Shown piece by piece: positions 7,087 through 13,824 of a DNA stretch of 22,374 bases (the first letter of the stretch is position 1; every line of letters begins with the position of its first letter). Under the pieces are notes generated by a model. The model was not told the origin of the DNA, searched no databases, and saw only the letters and a program-made list of their open reading frames with translations. The DNA is taken from contig URST01000028.1 of NCBI GenBank assembly GCA_900550585.1, positions 1 to 22,374 on the forward strand, written 5' to 3'. This DNA comes from an uncultured Eubacteriales bacterium (GTDB lineage Bacteria > Bacillota > Clostridia > Oscillospirales > Oscillospiraceae). Both the position numbers and the translations under genes were made by a program.

Positions 7087-7656
7087 TTGAAAAAGATCGT
7101 GATACGCTTCAACGCGCCGGTGATCCTGACGTTCGCGCTGCTGAGCCTGCTGGCTCTGCTGCTGGGGAACTGGACGGACGGCGCTGCTACATACCAGTAT
7201 TTCTCCGTGTACCGCTCGTCCCTGTCCGACCCGCTGACGTATGTGCGGTTCTTCGGGCATGTGCTGGGACACGCGGACTATGAGCACTACATGGGCAATA
7301 TGCTGCTGATACTGCTGGTGGGGCCGGGGCTGGAGGAGAAGTACGGCAGCGGCACCATGGTGTGGACCATCGCCGTCACCGCGCTGGTCACGGGCCTGGT
7401 GCATTTCGTGTTCTTTCCCGGCTCGGTGCTGCTGGGTGCCAGCGGCGTGGTGTTCATGATGATCGTGCTGTCCTCCTTCACCGCCATGCGCCGGGGCGAG
7501 ATCCCCATCACGCTGATCCTGGTGGTCATCTTCTATCTGGGCGGTGAGATCATGGACGGCCTTTTCAAGCAGGATAATATCTCCCAGATCACCCATATCG
7601 TGGGCGGCCTGTGCGGACTGGTGTTCGGCTTCACCATCCGCCGGGGCAGGAGGTGA
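7087..7656 (+). CDS. Rhomboid family intramembrane serine protease
   Basis: Polytopic membrane protease of 189 residues that would cleave transmembrane substrates within the bilayer. The catalytic serine lies in GASG (S119) and the partner histidine in THIVGG (H170). The HxxxN motif before them (H67 ... N71) supplies the usual oxyanion residues. Hydrophobic segments are at about 10-27, 69-80, 93-110, 115-131, 141-153 and 168-182, matching the six-helix core. The start is TTG 7087, with GAGGGA six bases upstream and no better in-frame start. The lspA gene begins five bases after the stop, so the two membrane proteases are probably co-expressed. The substrate is unknown. Confidence 0.87.
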   Translation: MKKIVIRFNAPVILTFALLSLLALLLGNWTDGAATYQYFSVYRSSLSDPLTYVRFFGHVLGHADYEHYMGNMLLILLVGPGLEEKYGSGTMVWTIAVTALVTGLVHFVFFPGSVLLGASGVVFMMIVLSSFTAMRRGEIPITLILVVIFYLGGEIMDGLFKQDNISQITHIVGGLCGLVFGFTIRRGRR

Positions 7657-7661
7657 GCGGT

Positions 7662-8111
7662 ATGCGCATCGCCATTGCGGTCACGGCGGCGCTGCTGGTG
7701 CTGGACCGTGTGCTGAAGGGACTGGCCCGCCGGGAAAAGCTGCATTTTAACGGAAAGCTGCTGCGCCTGACCCATCTGGAGAATCCGGGATTCTTTATGG
7801 GCGCGGGCAGCCGTTACCGGGCCGTGCTGCGGTGGGTGCCGCTGCTGATCTGGATCGCGGCGGCCATACTGCTGCTGCCCCATGTGGAGCGGCGGCTGGG
7901 CCCGGCGCGGCTGGGCATCCTGCTGGTGCTCACCGGCGGGCTGAGCAACCAGTACGACCGGATGCGCCGGGGCAGCGTGACGGACTATGTGCAGCTGCCC
8001 GGCGCCGGGAAGAAGCTGGGACGGCTGGTATGGAACATAGCGGATTTCATGCTGCTGGGCGGCGTGGTGCTGACGGTCATCGGGCTCATCCGGGAAATGA
8101 TAAGAGGATAA
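7662..8111 (+). CDS. lspA: Signal peptidase II (lipoprotein signal peptidase)
   Basis: Aspartic membrane protease that removes the signal peptide of diacylglyceryl-modified prolipoproteins. The product is 149 residues, the usual size. The conserved boxes are present but divergent: LDRVLK (14-19), NPGFFMG (41-47, usually NxGxAFG), SNQYDR...GSVTDY with the first catalytic D108, and WNIAD with the second catalytic D128. Four hydrophobic segments fit the known topology. ATG 7662 has AGGAGGTGAG just upstream; the open frame before it overlaps the rhomboid gene and has no family sequence. The divergence of box 2 leaves room for this being a second, specialised copy. A candidate client, the small lipoprotein at 19332, lies in the same window. 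Confidence 0.86.
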   Translation: MRIAIAVTAALLVLDRVLKGLARREKLHFNGKLLRLTHLENPGFFMGAGSRYRAVLRWVPLLIWIAAAILLLPHVERRLGPARLGILLVLTGGLSNQYDRMRRGSVTDYVQLPGAGKKLGRLVWNIADFMLLGGVVLTVIGLIREMIRG

Positions 8112-8119
8112 ACAGGCCA

Positions 8120-8148
8120 AGGGCCGCGCATGCGCGCGGCCCTGTTTT
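8120..8148 (+). terminator. Rho-independent terminator after lspA
   Basis: A 10-bp GC-rich stem (8120-8129 with 8134-8143), a four-base loop, then GTTTT. It starts nine bases after the lspA stop and separates it from the convergent six-cysteine gene. Confidence 0.83.
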
Positions 8149-8159
8149 CCGTCATACGG

Positions 8160-8357
8160 TCACTTTTCCTTGTAGTACAGGCGGCAGTGGCAGTAGCCCT
8201 CGTAATCGGGGTCCGCGATCTGGTCCTTGAACTCCCTGCACATGCAGCGGTTCTCCTCCGTGCGGGCCAGGCGGCAGGGACAGTAGCCGCCGGTGCGGCG
8301 CAGCCCCTCGCGGATGGTGCGGACGATCTCCTCGTCCTCGTTGAGACGTACCTTCAT
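8160..8357 (-). CDS. Six-cysteine mini-protein like the catalytic chain of ferredoxin-thioredoxin reductase
   Basis: Protein of only 65 residues with three C-x-C pairs: CPC (26-28), CMC (38-40) and CHC (56-58), the last within GYCHCRLYY. In ferredoxin-thioredoxin reductase catalytic chains the same CPC...CxC...CHC order binds a [4Fe-4S] cluster next to a redox-active disulfide (established knowledge). The C-terminal G-Y-C-H-C-R-L is a close match to that family. It is shorter than plant and cyanobacterial chains (about 110 residues), lacking most of the N-terminal part, and no variable chain is nearby. ATG 8357 has AAGGAG eight bases upstream on the minus strand. A role in electron transfer to thioredoxin-like partners is an inference; an iron-sulfur redox role is likely. 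Confidence 0.78.
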   Translation of the reverse strand: MKVRLNEDEEIVRTIREGLRRTGGYCPCRLARTEENRCMCREFKDQIADPDYEGYCHCRLYYKEK

Positions 8358-8389
8358 GTCGATGCTCCTTTGTATTTCTTTATGACGGG

Positions 8390-8418
8390 AGTATAACCGG
8401 TTTTGCCGGCGTTTGCAA
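8390..8418 (-). promoter_or_regulatory. Promoter of the six-cysteine gene
   Basis: Minus strand: TTGCAA (8413-8418), a 17-base spacer and TATACT (8390-8395), 33 bases before the start codon. It sits directly behind the terminator of the upstream minus-strand gene, so the two small genes are separate units. Confidence 0.7.
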
Positions 8419-8428
8419 CCGGAGACGC

Positions 8429-8465
8429 AAAAAAGGACAGGGAACGCAGCGCGCGTTCCCTGTCC
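8429..8465 (-). terminator. Terminator of the 61-residue membrane protein gene
   Basis: Minus strand: a 13-bp stem (8453-8465 with 8435-8447), a five-base loop, then six T residues (8434-8429). It follows the stop of the 8515-8700 gene by about 50 bases. Confidence 0.88.
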
Positions 8466-8514
8466 CGCCGGGGTAGGGATCTGGGGGTTCGGATCACAGG
8501 TGGGAGGGCCTGTA

Positions 8515-8700
8515 TCAGAACGCACGGCGCTGTGTGAGCAGCCGCACGAAAGCCACAACGGCCAGAACAGCGATGGCGGCAGCCGCGCCCATGCTCACGA
8601 AGGAGAGCAGCATGCCAACGGCATTGGGCAGAAGGAAGGCCGCCACAGCGGACACCAGACAAAGAACGACCAGACCGACGATCAGCTTCATGTTTCCCAT
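8515..8700 (-). CDS. Small two-helix membrane protein, function unknown
   Basis: Encodes 61 residues: a short N-terminus (M-G-N-M-K), a hydrophobic helix at about 5-25, a turn around N26, a second helix at about 31-51, and a basic tail ending R-L-L-T-Q-R-R-A-F. ATG 8700 follows AAAGGAG by about ten bases; an in-frame ATG nine bases inside (8691) is an alternative. The gene has its own candidate promoter and a strong terminator, which supports it as real despite its size. I do not recognise a named family. Its position next to M50, LspA and rhomboid genes makes a membrane-stress or protease-associated role conceivable, but nothing in the sequence proves it. Confidence 0.7.
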   Translation of the reverse strand: MGNMKLIVGLVVLCLVSAVAAFLLPNAVGMLLSFVSMGAAAAIAVLAVVAFVRLLTQRRAF

Positions 8701-8752
8701 ATTTTGTGTTCTCCTTTCTTACAGCGGATAGATGATGTACTTTTTCTTCTTG

Positions 8753-8761
8753 TCTATACCA
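8753..8761 (-). promoter_or_regulatory. Possible extended -10 promoter of the small membrane protein gene
   Basis: Minus strand: TGGTATAGA (8761-8753), an extended -10 of the form TGnTATAnn, about 50 bases before the ATG at 8700. No convincing -35 is visible. Confidence 0.35.
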
Positions 8762-8834
8762 TACCAGAGAAAACGGTACGCATCCTTACAGGAAAAAGAC
8801 AAAGCGGTGGTAAGTTGGATACAAAATGGTTACA

Positions 8835-8878
8835 TCCGGGTCATTTCGGTGACAATGTACAGGGGGTCCGGGTGATTT
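8835..8878 (+). repeat. Two direct repeats upstream of the M50 protease promoter
   Basis: TCCGGGTCATTT (8835-8846) and TCCGGGTGATTT (8867-8878) match at 11 of 12 positions and are 32 bp apart, about three helical turns. The second ends five bases before the -35. An imperfect inverted repeat (TACAT/ATGTA around GTCA/TGAC, 8831-8859) overlaps the first copy. This is the arrangement expected of activator or repressor sites, but no protein can be named. The rest of the 280-base gap 8701-8980 holds only the divergent promoters. Confidence 0.4.
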
Positions 8879-8882
8879 TTTC

Positions 8883-8911
8883 TTGTGTTTTGCGGGAATA
8901 TTTGCTATAAT
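8883..8911 (+). promoter_or_regulatory. Promoter of the M50 protease - scpAB operon
   Basis: TTGTGT (8883-8888), a 17-base spacer and TATAAT (8906-8911) preceded by TGC, making an extended -10. Its position shows that translation must start downstream of about 8917 and therefore supports the TTG at 8981. Confidence 0.75.
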
Positions 8912-8980
8912 GCAGAGGACTATCGCAGCGGGGCGTATTTTCTGCGCATACGCGCCGCGTTTTACCGGGAGGAACCGTTC

Positions 8981-9640
8981 TTGCAATATCTGACGAATTT
9001 ATGGGACGCGCTGGACTTCGGCTCGCTGGAGAGCATCCTGCTGCGGCTGGCCTCCGTGTTCCTGTGCCTGACCATCCACGAGACGTGCCACGGCCTTGCG
9101 GCTTACGCCCTGGGCGACCCCACGGCCAAGCGGGCCCACCGGCTGAGCCTCAACCCTCTGCGGCACATCGACTGGATCGGTTTTTTCATGATGATCGTGG
9201 CGGGGTTCGGCTGGGCCAAGCCGGTGCCTGTGAACCCCAACTACTTCAAAAAGCCCAAGGAGGGCATGGCCGTCACGGCACTGGCCGGGCCGGTGTCCAA
9301 TTTCCTGCTGGCGCTTCTTCTGCTGCTGGCGGCCCGGCTGGTCTACGTCCGGGCGGTGGTGACAGGCACGCTGCCGGAGACGCTGTTTTCGTTCCTGGTG
9401 AACACCGCGTCCCTGTCGGTGGGTCTGGGGCTTTTCAATCTGGTGCCGGTGCCGCCGCTGGACGGCTCCAAGGTGGCGGCAGTGCTGCTGCCGGACAGGG
9501 CCTACAACTGGCTGATGCGCTATGAGCAGCTGGGCATGGTGCTGCTGGTGGTCATCATCTCCGTGGGCATCGGCAGCAACGCGCTGGACGCCGCTATCCG
9601 CTGGGTATTCGAGCTATTCTGCCGCATCGTCGGCTTCTGA
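8981..9640 (+). CDS. Site-2 protease family (M50) membrane zinc protease
   Basis: Intramembrane metalloprotease of 219 residues, of the small FtsH-independent M50 type without a PDZ domain. The zinc motif HETCH is at 33-37 inside a hydrophobic helix (21-45). The third ligand is D161 in the typical NLVPVPPLDG segment, and the conserved ALAGPVSN lies at 100-107. Further helices are at about 66-76, 106-124, 137-157 and 184-198. The start is TTG 8981, seven bases after GGGAGGA; the open frame continues to 8885 but would begin upstream of the likely transcription start. The family cleaves membrane-bound regulators; the target here is unknown. It heads an operon with scpA-scpB, a common arrangement in Firmicutes. 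Confidence 0.87.
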   Translation: MQYLTNLWDALDFGSLESILLRLASVFLCLTIHETCHGLAAYALGDPTAKRAHRLSLNPLRHIDWIGFFMMIVAGFGWAKPVPVNPNYFKKPKEGMAVTALAGPVSNFLLALLLLLAARLVYVRAVVTGTLPETLFSFLVNTASLSVGLGLFNLVPVPPLDGSKVAAVLLPDRAYNWLMRYEQLGMVLLVVIISVGIGSNALDAAIRWVFELFCRIVGF

Positions 9641-9653
9641 GGGGTAAACGCTG

Positions 9654-10439
9654 TTGGACAATCCGATCTTCAAGCTGGAAAAGGTGGTGCAGACCAGGGC
9701 CAGCGAGCCGCTGGAGGATTTCGAGGGGCCGCTGGATCTTATCCTGTTCCTGCTGAGCAAAAATAAGATAGAGATACAGGACATCCCCATCGCCCTGATA
9801 CTGGAGCAGTATCTGGACTATCTGGAAAAGCGCAAGCAGATGGATCTGGAGGTGGCCAGCGAGTTCATCACCATGGCCGCCCACCTGATGTACATCAAGA
9901 CCCGGATGCTGCTGAGTCTGGAGGACGAGGAGGCCCAGAGCGAGATGGACGCCCTCATCCAGTCGCTGGAGGAGCGGAAGCGGGGCGATGCCTACGCCAA
10001 GGTGCGCTACATCACGGAGCGTCTCGGCCCCATGGGGGAGTTCGGCCGCAACGTGCTGACCCGCCCGCCGGAGCCGATGGAGCGGGGGAAGATCTACGAG
10101 TACGAGCAGGAGCCGGCGGATCTGATCCTGGCCATGCAGGAGGTCACGGACCGCCGGGGCCAGGTGGAGGAGGCGCCGCCGCTGAAGGCCTTTGACGAGA
10201 TCGTCAAGCGGGAGCCGTACCCCGTGGAGACGAAGGCGCGGGAGATCATCCGCCGCCTGAAGCAGGGCGGCATCACCCGCTTTCTGCTGCTGTTCCGGGG
10301 CAGCAGGAGCCGCAGTGAGCTGGTGGCCACGTTCATGGCCGTGCTGGAGCTGTGCCGGAACAATCTGATCCGACTGGCCGGCTCCGCCAGCGACTGCACC
10401 GTCACCTGCGAGGGCGACGTACCGGAAGAACTGATGTAA
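9654..10439 (+). CDS. scpA: Segregation and condensation protein A
   Basis: Kleisin subunit that bridges the Smc dimer in the bacterial condensin complex needed for chromosome compaction and segregation. The product is 261 residues. The N-terminal kleisin signature is clear: FEGPLDLILFLLSKNKIEI at about 23-41, followed by the helix EVASEFITMAAHLMYIKTRM. The C-terminal winged-helix part (about 190-250) has the I-x-R-F-L-L-L-F-R pattern. The start is TTG 9654 with GAGGGG about nine bases upstream and 13 bases after the M50 stop. scpB follows after ten bases. Confidence 0.95.
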   Translation: MDNPIFKLEKVVQTRASEPLEDFEGPLDLILFLLSKNKIEIQDIPIALILEQYLDYLEKRKQMDLEVASEFITMAAHLMYIKTRMLLSLEDEEAQSEMDALIQSLEERKRGDAYAKVRYITERLGPMGEFGRNVLTRPPEPMERGKIYEYEQEPADLILAMQEVTDRRGQVEEAPPLKAFDEIVKREPYPVETKAREIIRRLKQGGITRFLLLFRGSRSRSELVATFMAVLELCRNNLIRLAGSASDCTVTCEGDVPEELM

Positions 10440-10449
10440 GGGGAGACGC

Positions 10450-11034
10450 ATGGATACACGGGAAATGAAAGAGATCGAGGCCGCAGTGGAGGGCATCCTC
10501 TTTGCCTCCGGGGAGCCGGTGGGCATCGACCGGGTCTGCGTGGCGCTGGATCTGGACAAGCCCACGGCGGAGCTGGTGCTCCAGCGGCTGCAGGACTATT
10601 ACAGCTATGAGCGGCGGGGCATCCGCCTTCTGAAGATGGAGGACAGCTACCAGCTGTGCTCCGCGCCGGAGTATGGCGATCAGATCCGCAAGGCCTTCGA
10701 GATACGGAAGCCCGCCAAGCTGAGCCAGCCGGCGCTGGAGGTGCTGACCATCATCGCCTACTACCAGCCCACCACACGGGCGTATGTGGATCAGATCCGG
10801 GGCGTGGACAGCTCCTACACCGTGGGGCTGCTGCTGGACCGGCACCTCATCGAGGAGTGCGGGCGGCTGCAGGTGCCGGGACGGCCCCGGCTGTACCGGA
10901 CGACCCAGGCATTTCTGCGGGCGTTCCATCTGGACTCGCTGGAGGATCTGCCCCAGCTGCCGGGTCTGGAGGCCGACGGCCAGATGCGTCTGGATGACGA
11001 GGGGAACCTCCCGGCGGAGACGGGAGAAGAATAA
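10450..11034 (+). CDS. scpB: Segregation and condensation protein B
   Basis: Tandem winged-helix protein that binds ScpA and regulates the Smc-ScpAB condensin. The product is 194 residues. The opening E-I-E-A-A-V-E-G-I-L-F-A-S-G-E-P-V is the family hallmark, as is L-S-Q-P-A-L-E-V-L-T-I-I-A-Y-Y-Q-P at the start of the second domain (about 94-110). The acidic tail after residue 165 is variable in the family. ATG 10450 follows GGGGAGACGC. Confidence 0.95.
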   Translation: MDTREMKEIEAAVEGILFASGEPVGIDRVCVALDLDKPTAELVLQRLQDYYSYERRGIRLLKMEDSYQLCSAPEYGDQIRKAFEIRKPAKLSQPALEVLTIIAYYQPTTRAYVDQIRGVDSSYTVGLLLDRHLIEECGRLQVPGRPRLYRTTQAFLRAFHLDSLEDLPQLPGLEADGQMRLDDEGNLPAETGEE

Positions 11035-11043
11035 GGGAAAGGG

Positions 11044-11760
11044 GTGACCCGCTTGGCCGCGCTGTGGATATTGGGCATACTGGCAGTACTGATACTTCTG
11101 CTGCTCCTGCTGCGCGTGGGCGTACACGTCCGCTTCGGCGATGAACTGTACGTCACGGCCATGGCGGGTCCCGTCCGGCTGCAGCTGGTGCCGAAGCCGG
11201 AAAAAAAGGGGGCGGAAAAGCCTGGGAAAGCGAAGCCCCCCAAGGAGAAGAAGGAAAAACCGGCGGACGAGAAGCGAAAAAAGCCGGCGCTGACACCGGG
11301 CGACATCCGCAGCGCGCTGCCGGCTGTGTGGGAGTCCCTGAAGCGGGGGCTGCGGAAAACGCGGCAGCGGCTGCGCATCGACCCCTTGCGGCTGTCGGTG
11401 TGCTTCGGCGGCGACGACCCCGCGCAGACGGCAGAGACCTACGGCTGGGCCAACGCGGCCATGTGGACGGTGATGCCGGAGCTGGAGAAGCTGACCAACA
11501 TGCCGGATCCCCGCATCCATCTGGAGACGGACTTCAACGCCCCGGATACCCGCGCCAGCGGTGAGGTGGGGCTGAGTTTCCGCATCGGCGACCTGCTGGC
11601 CATCGGCTTTGCCTTTGCCGGGCCGGCGCTGCGGTGGTTTATGGCCTTCCGGAAGGAGAAGGCCGCACGGGAGAAGCTGGCCGCCAAGGAAAAGAAGGCC
11701 GCGCAGGACACGAAAGACCAGGCGCCCGCCGGTGCGGACGCGACCCATACAACGAACTGA
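11044..11760 (+). CDS. DUF2953 (YtfI-like) membrane-anchored protein
   Basis: Protein of 238 residues with one N-terminal membrane helix (about 5-24), a Lys/Pro-rich linker (50-80) and a C-terminal domain. The segment C-F-G-G-D-D-P-A-Q-T-A-E-T-Y-G (about 120-134) is typical of DUF2953, called YtfI in Bacillus subtilis, where it is also next to ytfJ. Its biochemical role is not known; proximity to ytfJ suggests a sporulation link. The start is GTG 11044 or, equally well, TTG 11053, which has AAAGGGGTG six bases upstream. A charged tail ends the protein. Confidence 0.8.
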   Translation: MTRLAALWILGILAVLILLLLLLRVGVHVRFGDELYVTAMAGPVRLQLVPKPEKKGAEKPGKAKPPKEKKEKPADEKRKKPALTPGDIRSALPAVWESLKRGLRKTRQRLRIDPLRLSVCFGGDDPAQTAETYGWANAAMWTVMPELEKLTNMPDPRIHLETDFNAPDTRASGEVGLSFRIGDLLAIGFAFAGPALRWFMAFRKEKAAREKLAAKEKKAAQDTKDQAPAGADATHTTN

Positions 11761-11778
11761 GGAAAAGGAGCGTACAGC

Positions 11779-12171
11779 ATGGAAATGAACGAGAAGAAGA
11801 ACGCGATCAGCGCAATGATGGAAGCGTCCATGGGCAAGATCCGCGAGATGGTGGACTCCAACACCGTGGTGGGCGAGCCTATCGTCACGGCGGACGGCGT
11901 GACCCTGATCCCCGTGTCCCGGCTGAGCTTCGGTTTCGGCTGCGGCGGCGGTGACTACGGCAAGCAGCCCGACAAGCTTGGGGCCGGTGCGGCTGCCGGT
12001 GTCCGGGTGGAACCCATGGCGTTTCTGGTGGTCAAGGACGGCGTGACCCGCATGCTGCCCGTGGGCACCCCCGCCATCACCACCGTGGACCGCATCGTGG
12101 AGATGGTGCCACAGGTCATGGACCGCGTGGAGGGCTTCATCGACAAGAAGCGGGAAAAGGCGGATTTCTGA
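11779..12171 (+). CDS. ytfJ: GerW family sporulation protein YtfJ
   Basis: Small spore-associated protein of 130 residues. The family core is obvious: N-T-V-V-G-E-P-I-V-T-A-D-G-V-T-L-I-P-V-S followed by F-G-F-G-C-G-G-G (about 30-60), then M-L-P-V-G near 97. In B. subtilis the protein (GerW/YtfJ) is made in the forespore and is needed for normal germination (established knowledge). Finding it with DUF2953 and a sporulation-type D,D-carboxypeptidase indicates an endospore former. ATG 11779 follows AAAAGGAGC by nine bases. Confidence 0.92.
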   Translation: MEMNEKKNAISAMMEASMGKIREMVDSNTVVGEPIVTADGVTLIPVSRLSFGFGCGGGDYGKQPDKLGAGAAAGVRVEPMAFLVVKDGVTRMLPVGTPAITTVDRIVEMVPQVMDRVEGFIDKKREKADF

Positions 12172-12235
12172 GGTAAAATACTTTCGCACGGGGCCGAATA
12201 TACTGGGATGATCCTAACGAAGTAAGGGTGATCCT

Positions 12236-13108
12236 ATGTGGGCCAAGATGCTGCGGGCGATGCTGCCCCTGTGCCTGTTCCTGTGCATGCTGCCAGCTGT
12301 GGCGGAGGCTGTGGAGGTCTCCGCCACGGCTGCTGTCCTGCTGGACGCGGACACGGGGCAGATGCTTTACGAAAAGAACGGCGATGAGCAGATGCTCATT
12401 GCCAGCACCACCAAGATCATGACGGCGCTGGTGACGCTGGAGCAGGCGGGACTGGACGACACCATCACCGTGACCCGGGCGCACATGACCGAGGGCTCGT
12501 CCATGTACCTGAAGCCCGGCGAAACAGTGCGGGTGGAGGAGCTGCTGTACGGCCTGCTGCTGTGCTCCGGCAACGACGCGGCGCTGGCCCTGACGGAGTG
12601 TGCCGGAGGGCTGGAGCCGTTCGTGGCGCTGATGAACGAAAAGGCGGCGGCGCTGGGCATGACCCGCACCAGCTTCGCCAATCCCAACGGACTGGACGCC
12701 GAGGGACACTACTCCACGGCGCGGGATATGGCGGTGCTGGCCGCTGCGGCCATGGAGGAGCCTACGTTCCGGCGCATCTGTTCCAGCAGGGCCGTTACCA
12801 TCGGCCAGCGCACCATGGAGAACCACAACCGCCTGCTGCGGCAGGTGGAGGGCTGCGTCGGCCTAAAGACCGGGTATACCAGGGCGGCGGGCCGCACGCT
12901 GGTGTCCTGCGCCGAGCGGGACGGCTGCCGCCTCATTGCGGTGACGCTGCGGGACGGCGACGACTGGGCCGACCACGCGGCACTGTATGAATACGGCTTC
13001 CGGCTGACGGCGCCGCGTGGCGCCGTACAGACGGTGCTGCTGCGCCTGCACCGGCCTGTGACAGCGGTGTGGGACGCATTTGCATGGCAGGAGATGGGAG
13101 ACACATGA
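12236..13108 (+). CDS. D-alanyl-D-alanine carboxypeptidase, S11 family, short form
   Basis: Penicillin-binding protein 5-type enzyme that trims the terminal D-Ala of peptidoglycan peptides outside the membrane; 290 residues. A signal peptide (1-25, ending A-E-A) precedes the catalytic domain. The three active-site motifs are intact: S57-T-T-K60, S111-G-N113 and K211-T-G213. Relatives such as DacF and DacB are about 380-400 residues because they have a C-terminal beta domain and membrane helix; both are missing here, so the enzyme may be released or held by partners. The location after ytfJ suggests a DacF/DacB-like sporulation role. ATG 12236 follows AAGGGTG. TATACT at 12199-12204 is a possible -10, but no good -35 or sporulation sigma consensus was found. 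Confidence 0.88.
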   Translation: MWAKMLRAMLPLCLFLCMLPAVAEAVEVSATAAVLLDADTGQMLYEKNGDEQMLIASTTKIMTALVTLEQAGLDDTITVTRAHMTEGSSMYLKPGETVRVEELLYGLLLCSGNDAALALTECAGGLEPFVALMNEKAAALGMTRTSFANPNGLDAEGHYSTARDMAVLAAAAMEEPTFRRICSSRAVTIGQRTMENHNRLLRQVEGCVGLKTGYTRAAGRTLVSCAERDGCRLIAVTLRDGDDWADHAALYEYGFRLTAPRGAVQTVLLRLHRPVTAVWDAFAWQEMGDT

Positions 13109-13824
13109 CGGAACGGCTGCAAAAGTTGATAGCGTCCGCCGGCCTGTGCTCCCGGCGGACGGCGGAGGAATGGATCGCGGCGGGCCGCGTCCGTGTCAAC
13201 GGCAGGCCGGCCGCTGTCGGTGACCGGGCCGATCCGGAGACGGACACCGTCACGGTGGACGGCAGACCGCTGCCGGAAACGGCGGCACCGGTGTATCTGA
13301 TGCTCAATAAGCCGCGGGGCTATGTGACCACGCTGTCCGACGAGTACGGACGGCGGACGGCGGCGGAGCTGGTGGCCGGCTGCGGCGCGCGGGTATACCC
13401 CGTGGGGCGGCTGGACCGGGACTCCGAGGGGCTGCTGCTGTTCACCAACGACGGCGATCTGGCCCAGCGGCTGCTGCACCCCCGGCACGAGGTGGACAAG
13501 GTCTATCTGGTGACGGTGCGGGGCGACATACGCGGCGCGGCGGAGCGGCTCATGGCCATCAGGGAGCTGGACGGTGAACCGATCGCGCCGGCGCAGGCGG
13601 AGGAGGTCAGCCGCCGCGAGGGACAGGCTCTGCTGCGGGTGACCATCCATCAGGGAAAGAACCGGCAGGTGCGCCGGATGTGTGCCAGGATCGGCCTGCA
13701 TGTGACGCGGCTGCAGCGGGTGCAGGAGGATGCCCTGCTGTTGGGCGACCTTCCGACCGGCAAGTGGAGATACTTAACAGATAAAGAACTACAAGGCATT
13801 AAAGGAGGCGATGTTCATGAATAG
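13105..13824 (+). CDS. rluB: RsuA/RluB family rRNA pseudouridine synthase
   Basis: Converts a uridine of ribosomal RNA to pseudouridine; the RluB branch acts on 23S rRNA. The product is 239 residues. The N-terminal S4 RNA-binding domain spans about 3-50 (R-L-Q-K-L-I-A-S-A-G-L-C-S-R-R). The catalytic aspartate is D104 in GRLDRDSEGLLLFTNDGD, and the K-N-R-Q-V-R-R-M motif lies near 187-194. ATG 13105 overlaps the carboxypeptidase stop (ATGA). In many Firmicutes rluB (ypuL) follows dacB-spmA-spmB; spmAB are absent here. RsuA (16S) specificity cannot be fully excluded. Confidence 0.87.
   Translation: MTERLQKLIASAGLCSRRTAEEWIAAGRVRVNGRPAAVGDRADPETDTVTVDGRPLPETAAPVYLMLNKPRGYVTTLSDEYGRRTAAELVAGCGARVYPVGRLDRDSEGLLLFTNDGDLAQRLLHPRHEVDKVYLVTVRGDIRGAAERLMAIRELDGEPIAPAQAEEVSRREGQALLRVTIHQGKNRQVRRMCARIGLHVTRLQRVQEDALLLGDLPTGKWRYLTDKELQGIKGGDVHE

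Noticed and set aside
7006..7596. Upstream extension of the EEP-family reading frame to 7596
   Set aside because: It would run antisense through the rhomboid gene and put a long polar stretch before the signal anchor; the GTG at 7005 has an ideal AGGAGG site.
10402..12189. 595-codon minus-strand open frame across scpB, DUF2953 and ytfJ
   Set aside because: Spans several well-supported plus-strand genes and shows no family features.
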